Shown here in pieces: positions 22,414 through 33,283 of a stretch of 64,000 bases of DNA. A program made the position numbers and the translations under genes. How positions within the stretch are numbered: the first letter of the stretch is position 1; each line of letters opens with the position of its first letter. The stretch is from assembly GCA_025093555.1 (NCBI GenBank), contig JAIWNF010000074.1:62001-126000 (forward strand), read 5' to 3'. The DNA is from Circinella umbellata. Its lineage: Eukaryota > Mucoromycota > Mucoromycetes > Mucorales > Lichtheimiaceae. Under the pieces are notes generated by a model, which was not told the origin of the DNA, made no database searches, and worked only from the letters and a program-made list of their open reading frames with translations.

Positions 22414-24435
22414 TCAATCTTCATCATCATCATCCCCAAGGATTTCAGCAAGAATGTCTTCAACGACTGGAGGTCGTGCAGCTTGTGGTGGTGGGAGCAA
22501 AGGAGATTCATCGTCATTCATAAGACCGTCGACACCTACACGGTCTTCTTCACTACGGCCATGATTTATAGAAATATTGGTATCACCCTCATCTATTCGT
22601 CGACGTCTAACTGAGACATACTCAGCTTCATCCGTTGAAAAAGTGTCCTCTGTGGTATCAAGACCACGCTTTACACCCCGGACAGAAGGAGCTGCAACAG
22701 AAGGGCCTGGCACGGTGGTATTTTGATCCTGGATTGGCACAATGGCTTCACCATTTTCTTCACTTTGACCATCTTGACTGTCAAGACTCTTGGAATCACC
22801 CTCATCCACACGTCGACGTACAACTGGAGCATACTCAATTTCATCCGTGGAAAAAGTGTTATCATCAGTGGTATCAAGACCACGTTTAACACCCCGAACA
22901 GAAGGAGCTGCAACAGAAGAGTCTGGTTCAACAGCGGGATCTTGATAGGCAGGGATCAGCTCAGAGGCATCACCTTCTGCAAGTTCATCGGCACCTACAT
23001 GAACTTCTTCATCTTCACTAATGTCATCTTCTTCTTCAATAATCGGCAAGCTAGCCACAAAAGTAGCACAACGCTGTTTAACAGGTTGGAAAGTAGCTGC
23101 CTTTGAAAAGTCTAACTTAAAAGATAGAGCTTTTCCTTCATCATTGGCATCCTCAACCAAAGTGGAAGCATTTGTCATGGTAGGGAAGTCCGAAGACACA
23201 CCTACAGAACTAGCATTACCAACAGTAGTATTGTTGGATTGGTCCAAAGATGGTAACATGTTGGTTGCAAGTGCATCAGATACTGTGGAATCACCCACAT
23301 CTTGCTCATGTTCAGAGGCCTCAGCTACAACAGCATCAGCAATTATTTCAAGACTAAAGTCGTCCGAATAATTATCAGTGCCATTTGCAGGAGTGTTTTC
23401 CTCTGGCATTGACTGCTCTTGTGCTGGTGGCATAAAAGCCAACGCAGCAGCAGTATGCATAGCATCAGTGATATTAAAACCAACTGTGCTTTCTTGTTGT
23501 ACATGTTGATGTTCAAGTTCTTGTACGCGGCTATCCATGGATAGGGAATCACCACCAATATCCATGGCAACAGGACCAATCTCTCCAGCAGCTGCAGAAG
23601 GGATTTCATTGGAATCATCTACGAAAGAATCATCCATTTCCACATCACAATCAGGGAAAGGTGTTCCTGTTGGAGAAGAAGACAAAGTACCATTAAGTGC
23701 CAAGGAATCAGCGTCAGCTTCATTTTCCCATGATTGCACAACAGCATCGCGATTAATATCAACAGGCATCGAAGATGAAGGCTCATCTTGATGTTGAACA
23801 GAAGCCGAAGCTTGGGCACTAGGACCTAAGTCCATGGCCGCGAACTGTTCGCACAAGAGATCAACTGCATCAGGGAGCACAGTTGGCGATCTGTTTGAAT
23901 GTGACTTTTTACGGTCATCATTACGACGGTGAGGAAAGATACCACGCAAGAGATCTTCCAATGTTTCATACACCTCCACATCAACAGGGTAGAAGTTCTT
24001 GGCGCCACCATTAGGTGTGTGGAATCTAATCCAATCATCGTGATTATACTTGAAATATGGAATAGGAGACTTTGGTTCTTCTCGGGTTTTGCCCACAACA
24101 GGCGGTTCACACAGCACACGCCGCAAACGAGAAACCTCCTCATAACGAGAAGCAACAAATGCATAGTCGAGACTTGGCGGCAACGGCGAAACGAATAATG
24201 GTCCCAATGACAAGCATTGTTCAACAATAAATGTGCGCAAAGGATTGCAACACGACGAAAAAGAGATGAATGCCACAAGGGCAAGAAATGCATAACTGCA
24301 AAACCACAGGAAGTGGAACAAATAATAGTAGTAGACAACGTTCAACGCAATGAGAGCGAAATAGCAGGCAAAAACAGCCAAACCGAAAGTAACGAAAGGT
24401 TCGTAACGGAAGGATTCTTCAAGTAGCCGGAACAT
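22414..24435 (-). CDS. Unrecognised membrane-anchored acidic protein with internal tandem duplication
   Basis: A single-exon frame of about 673 residues from the ATG at 24435 (MFRLLEESFRYEP). An in-frame ATG at 24555 exists, but the extra 40 residues are Phe/Leu low complexity. Residues ~13-62 form two adjacent membrane segments (VTFGLAVFACYFALIALNVV, then FLWFCSYAFLALVAFI). A basic/polar segment with the PYFKYNHDDWIRFHTPNGG motif follows, then a long Asp/Glu/Ser-rich, probably disordered region. Near the C-terminus a unit of about 70 residues occurs twice (SVAAPSVRGVKRGLDTT, FSTDE, RRRVDEGD), matching a ~215-bp DNA duplication. Base composition is clearly richer in GC than the surroundings. 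No family is recognised. The topology suggests an anchored protein with a large soluble tail. Confidence 0.7.
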   Translation of the reverse strand: MFRLLEESFRYEPFVTFGLAVFACYFALIALNVVYYYYLFHFLWFCSYAFLALVAFISFSSCCNPLRTFIVEQCLSLGPLFVSPLPPSLDYAFVASRYEEVSRLRRVLCEPPVVGKTREEPKSPIPYFKYNHDDWIRFHTPNGGAKNFYPVDVEVYETLEDLLRGIFPHRRNDDRKKSHSNRSPTVLPDAVDLLCEQFAAMDLGPSAQASASVQHQDEPSSSMPVDINRDAVVQSWENEADADSLALNGTLSSSPTGTPFPDCDVEMDDSFVDDSNEIPSAAAGEIGPVAMDIGGDSLSMDSRVQELEHQHVQQESTVGFNITDAMHTAAALAFMPPAQEQSMPEENTPANGTDNYSDDFSLEIIADAVVAEASEHEQDVGDSTVSDALATNMLPSLDQSNNTTVGNASSVGVSSDFPTMTNASTLVEDANDEGKALSFKLDFSKAATFQPVKQRCATFVASLPIIEEEDDISEDEEVHVGADELAEGDASELIPAYQDPAVEPDSSVAAPSVRGVKRGLDTTDDNTFSTDEIEYAPVVRRRVDEGDSKSLDSQDGQSEENGEAIVPIQDQNTTVPGPSVAAPSVRGVKRGLDTTEDTFSTDEAEYVSVRRRRIDEGDTNISINHGRSEEDRVGVDGLMNDDESPLLPPPQAARPPVVEDILAEILGDDDDED
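22500..22926. repeat. ~215-bp intragenic tandem duplication
   Basis: The block beginning (plus strand) ACACCCCG(G/A)ACAGAAGG at about 22673 is repeated at about 22891 with few changes. It encodes the doubled SVAAPSVRGVKRGLDTT units. Copies differ mainly in the acidic linkers. Confidence 0.85.
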
Positions 24436-24584
24436 AAGTAACAAAGTAAAAAAAAAAAGAGGCTCTGAGGGGTAAAGAAGAAGAAAAAAGAAAATGAGAG
24501 AACGGGATATATTTTGATTCAGAAAAAAAAAACCATGTGATTCTTCATTAGGCAATTTTTTTTTTACTTTTTAACATATTTTTC

Positions 24585-25090
24585 GCGTCATGGTACTATG
24601 GAAGCGTATAAAGCGTGAATGTGTTTAATAAAAATAAAAAAGTTGCAGTGACAACATTGTTATTGAGATGGAATGACGCGACTTAATCTTTGTTTGTCCC
24701 GGAATGCTCAGTTCCTGTAGAATTTACAGTTCTGGCAACTTTTTTTTTACTTTAAGGAATGAACTTTTTTTTTTTCTTTTTCCCAATTTCCTTTTTTGTT
24801 CATATTTTTTCGCGTCATGCTACTATGAGCGTGTAAAAAACATGAGTGTTCATAATAAAGGTGAAGAAGTGGCAGTGGGAACATTGTTGTAGAGATGGAA
24901 TGACACAGCTTAATCTTTATTTGTCAGTTTTTGTAGAATTTACACTTGTGTCTAATTTTTTTATTCTAAGGAATGGCCGTTTTCTTTTTTTTTTATATTT
25001 TTTGTGTCATGGTATTATGGGTCTGTCAGAGCGTGAATACCTTTAATAAAAACTACAGTAGCATGAATTAATACAACTTAATTTTAGTTT
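24585..25090. repeat. Diverged tandem repeat, three ~190-230-bp units, 5' of the orphan gene
   Basis: Units start at GTCATGGTACTATGG (24587), GTCATGCTACTATGAG (24814) and GTCATGGTATTATGGG (25006). Within each the same order recurs: a GCGTG word, (T)TTAATAAAAA or ATAATAAAGG, ACATTGTT, GAGATGGAATGACNC, CTTAATCTTT and GTAGAATTTACA, then a T-tract and AAGGAATG. The third unit is truncated. It occupies the expected promoter of the minus-strand gene at 24435. Confidence 0.75.
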
Positions 25091-25716
25091 CCCACGCATT
25101 GTGTTCATTCCGATAAATTTTATACCCGTCGCTCCTCTTTTTTAAGATATGCAAGCAGTTTAATATATGTTCATCCTATTTACGTGTTGAAGTTTTACAA
25201 GTGTATATTACTACAACGTACTCTCTTCTTTTTATTAATAAAAATGTTGTATTTTACGTATCATGAGTGAATAATTTTTGTTTTCTGGTATAGATAATAA
25301 TCATAATAATGTGGGTAAAAAAAATTAGTGATAATGGTAAAAGGTTACATTAAATTCAATAATCAGCGTAAGCTTATATTCTTGGTCAGGAAATTATTTA
25401 TTTTCATATGTGTGAATAACACCCTTCCAAGAAAATACAGAAAGACCATTGTTTGAAGCATAATTCACTTTTAATCACTCAATCCAATCCCTTGATGTAG
25501 ATAAATAAGAAAGTCAAGCCAAATATTTAAATAAAAAACATTTATAGTCATCTTGCTACTACTTAATTAGAGACAAAATGAAAAGCATAAACACTTACAA
25601 ACTAAATGTATAAATCTCATTTATTTTGAAGGTCCTTTGACAAGCGATGAAGAAAAGCTATTTTCGTTTTTTTTTTTGCCTTGGCTGATTTTGATTAGTA
25701 TCTGGATTGCCACAGC
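25091..25716. other. Intergenic, no gene seen
   Basis: AT-rich spacer between the tandem repeat and the transposon. No credible frame or RNA was found. Confidence 0.55.
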
Positions 25717-25718
25717 TA

Positions 25719-26527
25719 CAGTAAGTATTCGCTAAACCGGTGCTCGTTAAACCGGTATTTCGCTAAACCGGTAGTATCTCTTAAATAATTTTTTATATAC
25801 TTAGTAAAATAGCGGTGATTCGCTAAACCGGTATCCGGTGAGCTTTCTTAAATATTTACTGGGTTTATAATAGTATTATTCTATCTTATATCATATAATA
25901 TCAATCTTTTATTGGTAACATTATTGACACGGCCTTCCTTTAACGTCATCTAAGCTCTTCCCTTTGTTTTCAGTTGGCTACTTTGTTTCCATAGAAATTG
26001 AAAATACACAAATCATTCTTGCCGTCAAAAGAAACCTTCTCAACACCTTATTGATAACAGTGTCTCTTTTCACCAACTTCACACAGATGCTTTTTCTTCT
26101 TTCTTATCTGGGTAAGTATGTATTTTTTTTTCAACTTTGTCACGTACTTGTTTATTACCATCGAGTACTGTATGTAATTTTGTTGTTGATACAATTCATT
26201 TTTACTCATTTATTCAACCGCTAACCATGGTCCATATTTTAAACACACTTTGTTGTACATTCACTATTAATCCTGTCTCTGGTTAACTATCACTATTCGA
26301 TGAATACTGTACACTAATATCATTTTTATCACCAAAATATTAGCTCATAATGGCATAGATACATTATATCAGCTATCATTTTTTTATCTTATCCGTACAG
26401 CTTAGTTGTTTTTCCAGTATATTCTACATATTAGTACCAGCTGCATTTCAATTCGTTAAACCGGTAATTCGCTAAACCGGTACAAACCCTCACATATATC
26501 GAGTACCGGTTTAACAAATACTCACTG
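25719..26527. mobile_element. Non-autonomous pogo/Fot-like (Tc1/mariner) DNA transposon
   Basis: The left end CAGTAAGTATTCGCTAAACC (25719 onward) matches the inverted complement of the right end, which reads CAGTGAGTATTTGTTAAACC and so on. Both ends are flanked by TA (25717-25718 and 26528-26529), the target of Tc1/mariner-superfamily elements. The motif TTCG(C/T)TAAACCGGT is repeated several times just inside both ends (three more copies at the left, two at the right), as subterminal repeats. The 809-bp interior has only a short hydrophobic frame and no DDE transposase, so it needs a transposase in trans. CAGT ends and TA duplication follow the pogo/Fot pattern; assignment to that branch is inference. 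Confidence 0.8.
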
Positions 26528-26529
26528 TA

Positions 26530-27356
26530 GTCACAGCAGTAACTGTTAGAAAGAGGGTCAACAGACTACAAAAACTTGTACAAACATTTTATTGAAATGA
26601 TTAAAAAAATTAGGATGGTACGTACGTAGCAGTAATAATTATCAAGACAACACACTTAGATCGTTCAGTTACCAGGAAATCAATGGCTACAGAAAAATAG
26701 CATGGGCTCCATTGTTACTATGCTACTCACCTACGTACATACATCATAGAAGTACAGCACGTAGCATCGATTAAGCGTCATATAGTTGTGCATCTGTCGT
26801 TATCATCTTCAAATATATAAGTATTTTATTATGAAAAAGAAAGAATCTAGCTTGCTATTCCTTTTTTTCACTTGTACGTATAGTATTTACAAGAATAAAC
26901 GATATCATAACTTTTTCAAATTATCTTCATATATAAATTACTTTATTTTTTTTGAATCTAGGTAAATTAGTTACTGTCAGCAACATGATCAAAAATTGTA
27001 TAAATCATGTATAGTGTATATGTATATTAATTTAAATTATAATAATTATAGATATATATTTCATTAAAAAACAGTAAGTTGATTTCAGGTAATTAGGTGT
27101 TGAAAGGGGTTGTTTTAAATACGGAACAAAAGTGATAAGAAAATAAATAAAGGGTTTTGTATACATCATCCTATAATAAAAAAAAAGTTGTCTAAAGTAT
27201 ACACTACAGGACCAGCTGTTCTACAGTGATTTTTGTATTGTTATATTTGTGTATGTTACAGTTTTACAGAAAAGTTATAAGTAATTATATAAACAGTATC
27301 ATTATTATTGTTAGTTGATGTTACTGTTATGTAAAAGAAAATAATAAAGCTTTTTT
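26530..27356. other. Intergenic, 3' flank of PTR2
   Basis: AT-rich and without a credible gene. Just downstream of the PTR2 stop the sequence reads AAGCTTTTTTTTAAGCTT (27349-27364 region), a small hairpin that may lie in the 3' UTR. Confidence 0.5.
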
Positions 27357-29524
27357 TTAAGCTTTATCAGAACCTTCTTTCTTGTCATTATAAACATCCA
27401 TTTGTTCTTCACTACGACCAATGGCATCTTCTTCAACATCAGTTCTATCACGCTTATGATGAAGAACATAGACAAGAATACCACAAATGAAGGCAGCACA
27501 GGCAATACCGGTATACATCCATTGGATCTTGGGATCGACCGCGACGGAAACAAGAGCAAAAGCAAGAATAGAAGCGAAACAGTTGGTTAACAAGAATAAA
27601 GCCATAACGATAGACTTCATGGATTGGGGAGCTTTCTTGTAAGCATATTCCATACCAGTAATGGAGCAAAAAATTTCGGAAATGGCAATAAAGACATAGG
27701 AAGGAATTTGATAGGCGGCAGAAATCCAGTTCGTTTCACCATCAGGGTGATTATAATAAGGAGGAGTGTTATAAATCATGGATTGGATACCAGCAGTGTA
27801 ACCCCTATATTTTTTTTAAAAAAAATTCATTTGCAAAAAAAAAGATAATAGAATGAAATAGAGTGATTAGTTCAAAGGATACTGATATTATATTCAATAG
27901 AAATATATCTTGAGAATAAATCAATTGATACTTACATAGCAACAGCACCAAAGAAGAAGCCAAGCGAGATACGGAAAATAGGACGCATGTTGATTTTCAA
28001 TCGACGCAAACCGGGGTATATGAGACGGTCCATGATAGGAATCAAAATAATGAGGGCAATTGGATCAATATTTTGCATAATATCATTGGGTACATTGCCA
28101 GTTAACATGGTAGAAGCTTGGGAAATGAGGTTGTTGGCAATTTGTTGGTAACAGAGCCACCAGATGGGGAACCAAAGGAAAATGACACAAGCCTTGAGAG
28201 CACGTTTTAATTCATCAACAAAGACATCATCGTGAGTAACTTGAGCAGCAAGCTCGGGATGGGTAACAGCCAAATTAGATGGCTTACATGCTTCCATACC
28301 ACCCTTAACCTTGAATGTAGAAAGCCAGAAAAGTTTACCAGCTTCAACGAAGACGGAACCACGTGGAGGGTGCTGAACGTATCTCTTACGTCCAAGAAGT
28401 ACAACACCGATACAAGGAATGAACATAAGAGTTGGTAAAACAAAAGCAGGCCAGAAACCAACGTTCTTTTCTAATTCAGTAGTAGCAATGGCAGATAATG
28501 AACCAATGTTAATACCCCCTAAAGTATAAAGCAAAGCGAACAATTAGTTAGATGGATTTTCTGGTTTCTTTTTTAATAATGGAAAAGAAACAAAAAAGGA
28601 TACATACAATAAAACATGTTGAAAATCTTTTGGTACGTTGCTTGTGGAGTGACAATGACACGATCACCATTCTTAAGAGTCTTCACAAAAGCAGTACGGC
28701 TACGGTATTGTTCAGCAACAAGCGGTGATACATTAGCTTTGATACCACCGGTACCGAGACCAATAATAATAATAGCGACAATATATCCAGGGAAAGCCGC
28801 ACCGGATGCAATGGCACTGGGAATAGAAGTACAGGTAAGAATGATGAGACCGACAAAGTAAATGATACTGAAGAGTAAAATGGTCCTGTATTTGCCCAAA
28901 TATTGATCGGCAATAACGGCACCAATGATCTAGAACATTAAATGTATAAATTTATAATTAGTAAAGCTAATATTATATTTACATAATACCCATGTATGTG
29001 TGGGGGATATAATATACTCTTTCTAGTAATCCAGTAAAAAGAATGTAAAAGTTTTATATATATTTACCGGTGTAATATAACACCAAAATTGGAAGAATGT
29101 AGTCAAAGCAGTAGCAGTTTGTTGACCTTTACCCATAGCACCAGGTTGATCAGCAGGGTCTATTATTTATTTAAAGTATATAATTAACCATTTTTTTTTC
29201 GCCGTTTTGTTTTCTAAATGAACTGAAGTAAATATCTGTATATCACTTACAATGACCTGGGTCTGGGTGTTGAATGTAGTTTTGGAAAGGACCACTCAGA
29301 CCATAGTAAGTAAAACGTTCACAAAATTCAATTAAGATGACGAGGTATGCGGATGAGGGGACACTATCAGCCACTTCACGTAAGTTTTTCCAATCTTCTG
29401 CTGTAGGTTCAGGATAGTTATCGTCTTCTTTATGAACCTGATCGAACGATTCAGTTACACTGAATTGATCAAGCTGTTGCTCCTTCTTAATCTCACCCTC
29501 AGAACGCTTGAGTTTTTCGTCCAT
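27357..29524 (-). CDS. PTR2: Proton-coupled oligopeptide transporter (POT/PTR2)
   Basis: Five exons on the minus strand: 29524-29251, 29159-29068, 28929-28608, 28518-27936 and 27804-27357, giving 572 residues with consistent phases. After an acidic, hydrophilic N-terminus comes the POT signature ILIEFCERFTYYGLSGPFQN (helix 1 ExxER-like motif). GTGGIKANVSPLVAEQY (PTR2 signature region), FYWGINIGSLSAIATTELE and a late FIAISEIFCSITGMEYAYKK segment follow, all hallmarks of the family. About 12 membrane helices are visible, with the usual cytosolic loop between helices 6 and 7. It imports di- and tripeptides with protons at the plasma membrane. Length fits fungal PTR2. The C-terminal tail is acidic. 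Regulation could not be read from the 5' flank. Confidence 0.95.
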
Positions 29525-32500
29525 CGGAGTGAATTATGTTTTGATGATAAGTTGGGTTGTTGATGAAAGAAAGAAAAAGAAAAAAAAAGTTAGCTGTGGA
29601 AGACTTGAATATACTCTGCAGCAAAAAAAAAAAAATATTTTTTTTTGGTCGCAGATGGGAAGGTTAGAAAAAGAGAATAAAGTGAACTGAGTTTTAGGCG
29701 GAACCATTTTTATTTTGAAACATATATTTTTGACAATTGAATATTTGTAAAGCATCAGCTCATTCCTATTATTTAGGAGTTGTTATTATTTTGAATTATG
29801 AATAAATGTCCTAAAAACTATAATTTGGAAAGGTTTAAATAGAATGTAACATTTTATTCACAACATATTTTCTATAAAAAGTATATACTTTTTCACTAAT
29901 GTTTGGTTGGCCACGTCCCTTCGGCATATGCCCGATTTCGATTAAAATTCATCAAAAAAGGCAATAAATATTTACTGTGGTTGGTCCGGCGTGGGAAATA
30001 CTGTATATATTTATCCTTCCGACATCTGAGTTGCCTACTAAAGGTATATTTACCTCGCCAAAACAACACTTCCAATGTTTTGACTTACCAACAAAAGTCT
30101 TGGTTTCTTGTTATTTTGGGAATGTTGGGTCACGTTCACATTTATTTGATATCTATTTTGACATTATTAAAAAAAGTACCCCGCATTTGCTATTTACTTC
30201 TTTGTAACTTGAGAGAATGTAAAATACTAGTTATACATTAACTCTTTTTTTTCGAAACCTTAATTGGAGACCGTGGAAAAGTTGTTCTCGAAATGTGGAA
30301 TAATATTCTACTTACTGCCAAGAAAGGGAAATTAGATCACGGAAATGGTTTATTTTTTCTTTTTAGTTTTTGATATTTATCTTATCGCAAAATGAGTTTC
30401 TCCAATGAGATTTTTGCGGAATAGATACTCTTGATATTAACTCTAATTGATATCGTGACATTCAGGTTCAAAGATTATTATTCCACCAATGAAATGATGA
30501 AGTGAGTTTGGGAATCGCGAGATTGTTTAATACTCATTCCGAAGCCAGAAACATATAACAAACCTCCGATGTTTTCCATCGAGATTACGGGTCAATTAAG
30601 TAAGAAAATGCTAGCTAATGAAAACTACCTTTTACGGGACATATAATAAGGGTGCGTGAGAAAGTTTGTCAAACAAACTTTTTTTTATCGTGTCGGGATT
30701 TATTAAGCAAAACTAAAATAAAAAAAAAGCTTTACAGAAAACAGAAACATACGTTTTCCTTTTAACTTTGAAAAACGTAACATGATAAGTGCTTTTACAA
30801 GTTTTATACTTTTGATTCTTATTTTTCTATTATTGCTTCAAAACAATACTTAATTGATGATAGTATATAATATTAAATGCTGATAATAAATAAAATGAAT
30901 GTGGAAATTTGTTCTCAACATGTATTTGATAATAGAATATGAACTTTATTGTATAAGTCTCCGGACAATTACTAGTCAATATATCACTCAAAATATTATA
31001 CTATTCGATAGTATCATGTTCTACTTTCTATAAATCAATAGAAAATTATTAGTTGTTTAATGTATGCTTATTGCGCAAGAAGCTGGAATGATTGCGTTCT
31101 AGGTAACTGACAATCGCAGTGCTGTTGACGGGGCGTGCCGATAGCCTTAGAACTTCTAGAAAGCTTGAAAATACATTTTGAGTCAAAACGGCTATTTGTT
31201 TTGCAATTACAAATCTCCGCTTGTCATTAAAATAGAAACAGAAAGCTTTTTTTTGAGAGGTTTCTTTATAATACTATAAAGAAAGCATAAAGATAAGAAT
31301 ATAGTCCGTATGTTATAAATTACAACACTTTAGTCGCTAACAAAAGTTGATGTACCAACAGGATCATATTTTGATCTAGTTTTGCTCTCTCCTACGTACG
31401 TATTTATTTAATCATTCTTTTAAGTAAGCGTACTCTTTCTGAACCACAACGTAATTACACTAGCATCTTCTCCGTAAGGCTTTCTTTTAATCCTATATGG
31501 ACAAAAAACATTATACTCAAAGGACAAATGGAACCAGTGCACAACTGTTAATAACTATGACATACCAACGATATCTAGCTTTGATAATCCAACACTTGTC
31601 TTTTTTGCATGTTAACCAATATTACATAATGAAACAGTTTACTATTACTAGTTTTAATAAAGAAAAATCTAAGAGTATTATGTTACGTAGCAATTAAACG
31701 ATTCTTTTACTTTCAGAATGATGACCATAATTATGATGTTATACATCTCTCTTGTTACCAAAAAAAAATAACCTAATTTATGCATAACTACCTATCTTGT
31801 CATACGATAAAAGCACAGGATCTAAATAAATAGGAATCAAGCTTCTCACAACCTGAGATAAAGTTCAGGGATTTTTTTGCATAACCCGTCTGAAACAGTA
31901 GATATTCGGTACATTACCTTCAAGGCGACATCTTACTTCCCTGGACAACGACGTTTTTTTTCCATTTAAGTGATGGCATTGAGAAAGAGAAAATCTATTT
32001 TTAAGAAAAGTATAGTCTTTTTACTTTCCTTTCTCAGATACAGCTGTAAGATACTTCACAACGTGGTAACCTTAAACGTTCGCTTCTTTTCATTCGAATG
32101 ATTCTCTGTATTCTCCTACCATCCGTCTTGCAATACCTATTTTCTTGCAATCTTTTTAAGATACCACATAGTGGCAACATAGTATAAAGAGGGGGGGGCA
32201 TAAATAAAGCAGTTGGTACGCCTTTTTTTATTTGCACAAAAAAAAATAGTTTGAAAGGCTCGTACGTCTTCCTAGTCTAAAATATTTAAAATTCGCTACT
32301 TGCTACGATGTCATTTTCTCTATTTGTCTCTTGTTTACCCTCTTTCTATACTTTGAATGACCACTTACTTTTTTTATCTAAACATTACGTATGTGATAAA
32401 TACTACAATGATTTATATAAAATTAAAAATTTTGGCTGAATGACGGGTCTCCCTATTCAAATAACAGTAGCATAAAATATATTTGATTTTTCAGTGAGTG

Positions 32501-33283
32501 AGTCTCTCAAAAATAAAAAATAAAAAACCAAGAGGTTTTAACCGCTTAATAATAATGTTCAGCGAAGTCGACCTAAACTTTTATTTCAAGCTCTTAAACG
32601 CCCTTTGATGTAAATACCAGTTTCAATACAGCTAAGTAGACCAAAAAGGATGCTTAAATATAAAAGGACAAATAGTTTGAATTTATGATAAGTTTATATT
32701 TATTTGAAGCAAGAAAATTTTATTTCACTCATCGCTGTTGATAATGATGCTAATGCCTACGTAAACTGTTCTAGTTGAGATACCTTTGGTAAATGATGTC
32801 AAGGCCATTTTATGTTATCGAGTCCATCATAGGTACTCGGATATAAAAAAAAAGCAGAGAGAAAATTAATTTAGAGTTAATGGGATTTGTATAATACATA
32901 GAACAAAATATTTTCTTCCTAAATATAGCCTACTAGAATGAACATTGATCAATTAAATAATAAAGAGAAAAGTACCTCAAAATTTTATGCTAGATCTGTT
33001 TTGTTTATTAGCAGAAGAGTTTCAATATTATATTTTTATCTTATGCTTCATCATATAGACAAAGCGCCAAATAACTAAAATCGGGTGATATAGCAACGTC
33101 CGAACTTGATATTTTTAGTTATTATATCTTACTCTACTTGAGACCTCATATAATAATTAGTTACAAAAGTCGATATCAATATTTCGAATCTGCACTGAAC
33201 AAATATGGCGATTTTGCACAACACAAATAATGAATTTCCGCCTCTGAACATTTCGTCATAATTTTTTTTTGTCTCTCTTTCTT
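29525..33283. other. Long intergenic region with a few coding-like remnants
   Basis: Near 30245-30350 the plus strand reads ETLIGDRGKVVLEMWNNILL and continues plausibly for some 12 codons before breaking. Frames at 30.4-30.55 kb (RDIQVQRLLFHQ, LGIARLFNTHSEARN) look similar but are interrupted by stops. They may be one decayed gene. The remainder to 33.28 kb is AT-rich with no gene, RNA or repeat that I can define. Confidence 0.4.

Noticed and set aside
23826..24338. 170-codon alternative frame inside the orphan gene
   Set aside because: It overlaps the longer 673-codon frame, has Cys/His/Leu shadow composition, and its codons do not repeat in register with the tandem duplication.
24436..24555. 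40-residue N-terminal extension of the orphan membrane protein
   Set aside because: Phe/Leu low complexity from T-rich DNA. The ATG at 24435 starts immediately before the membrane helices.
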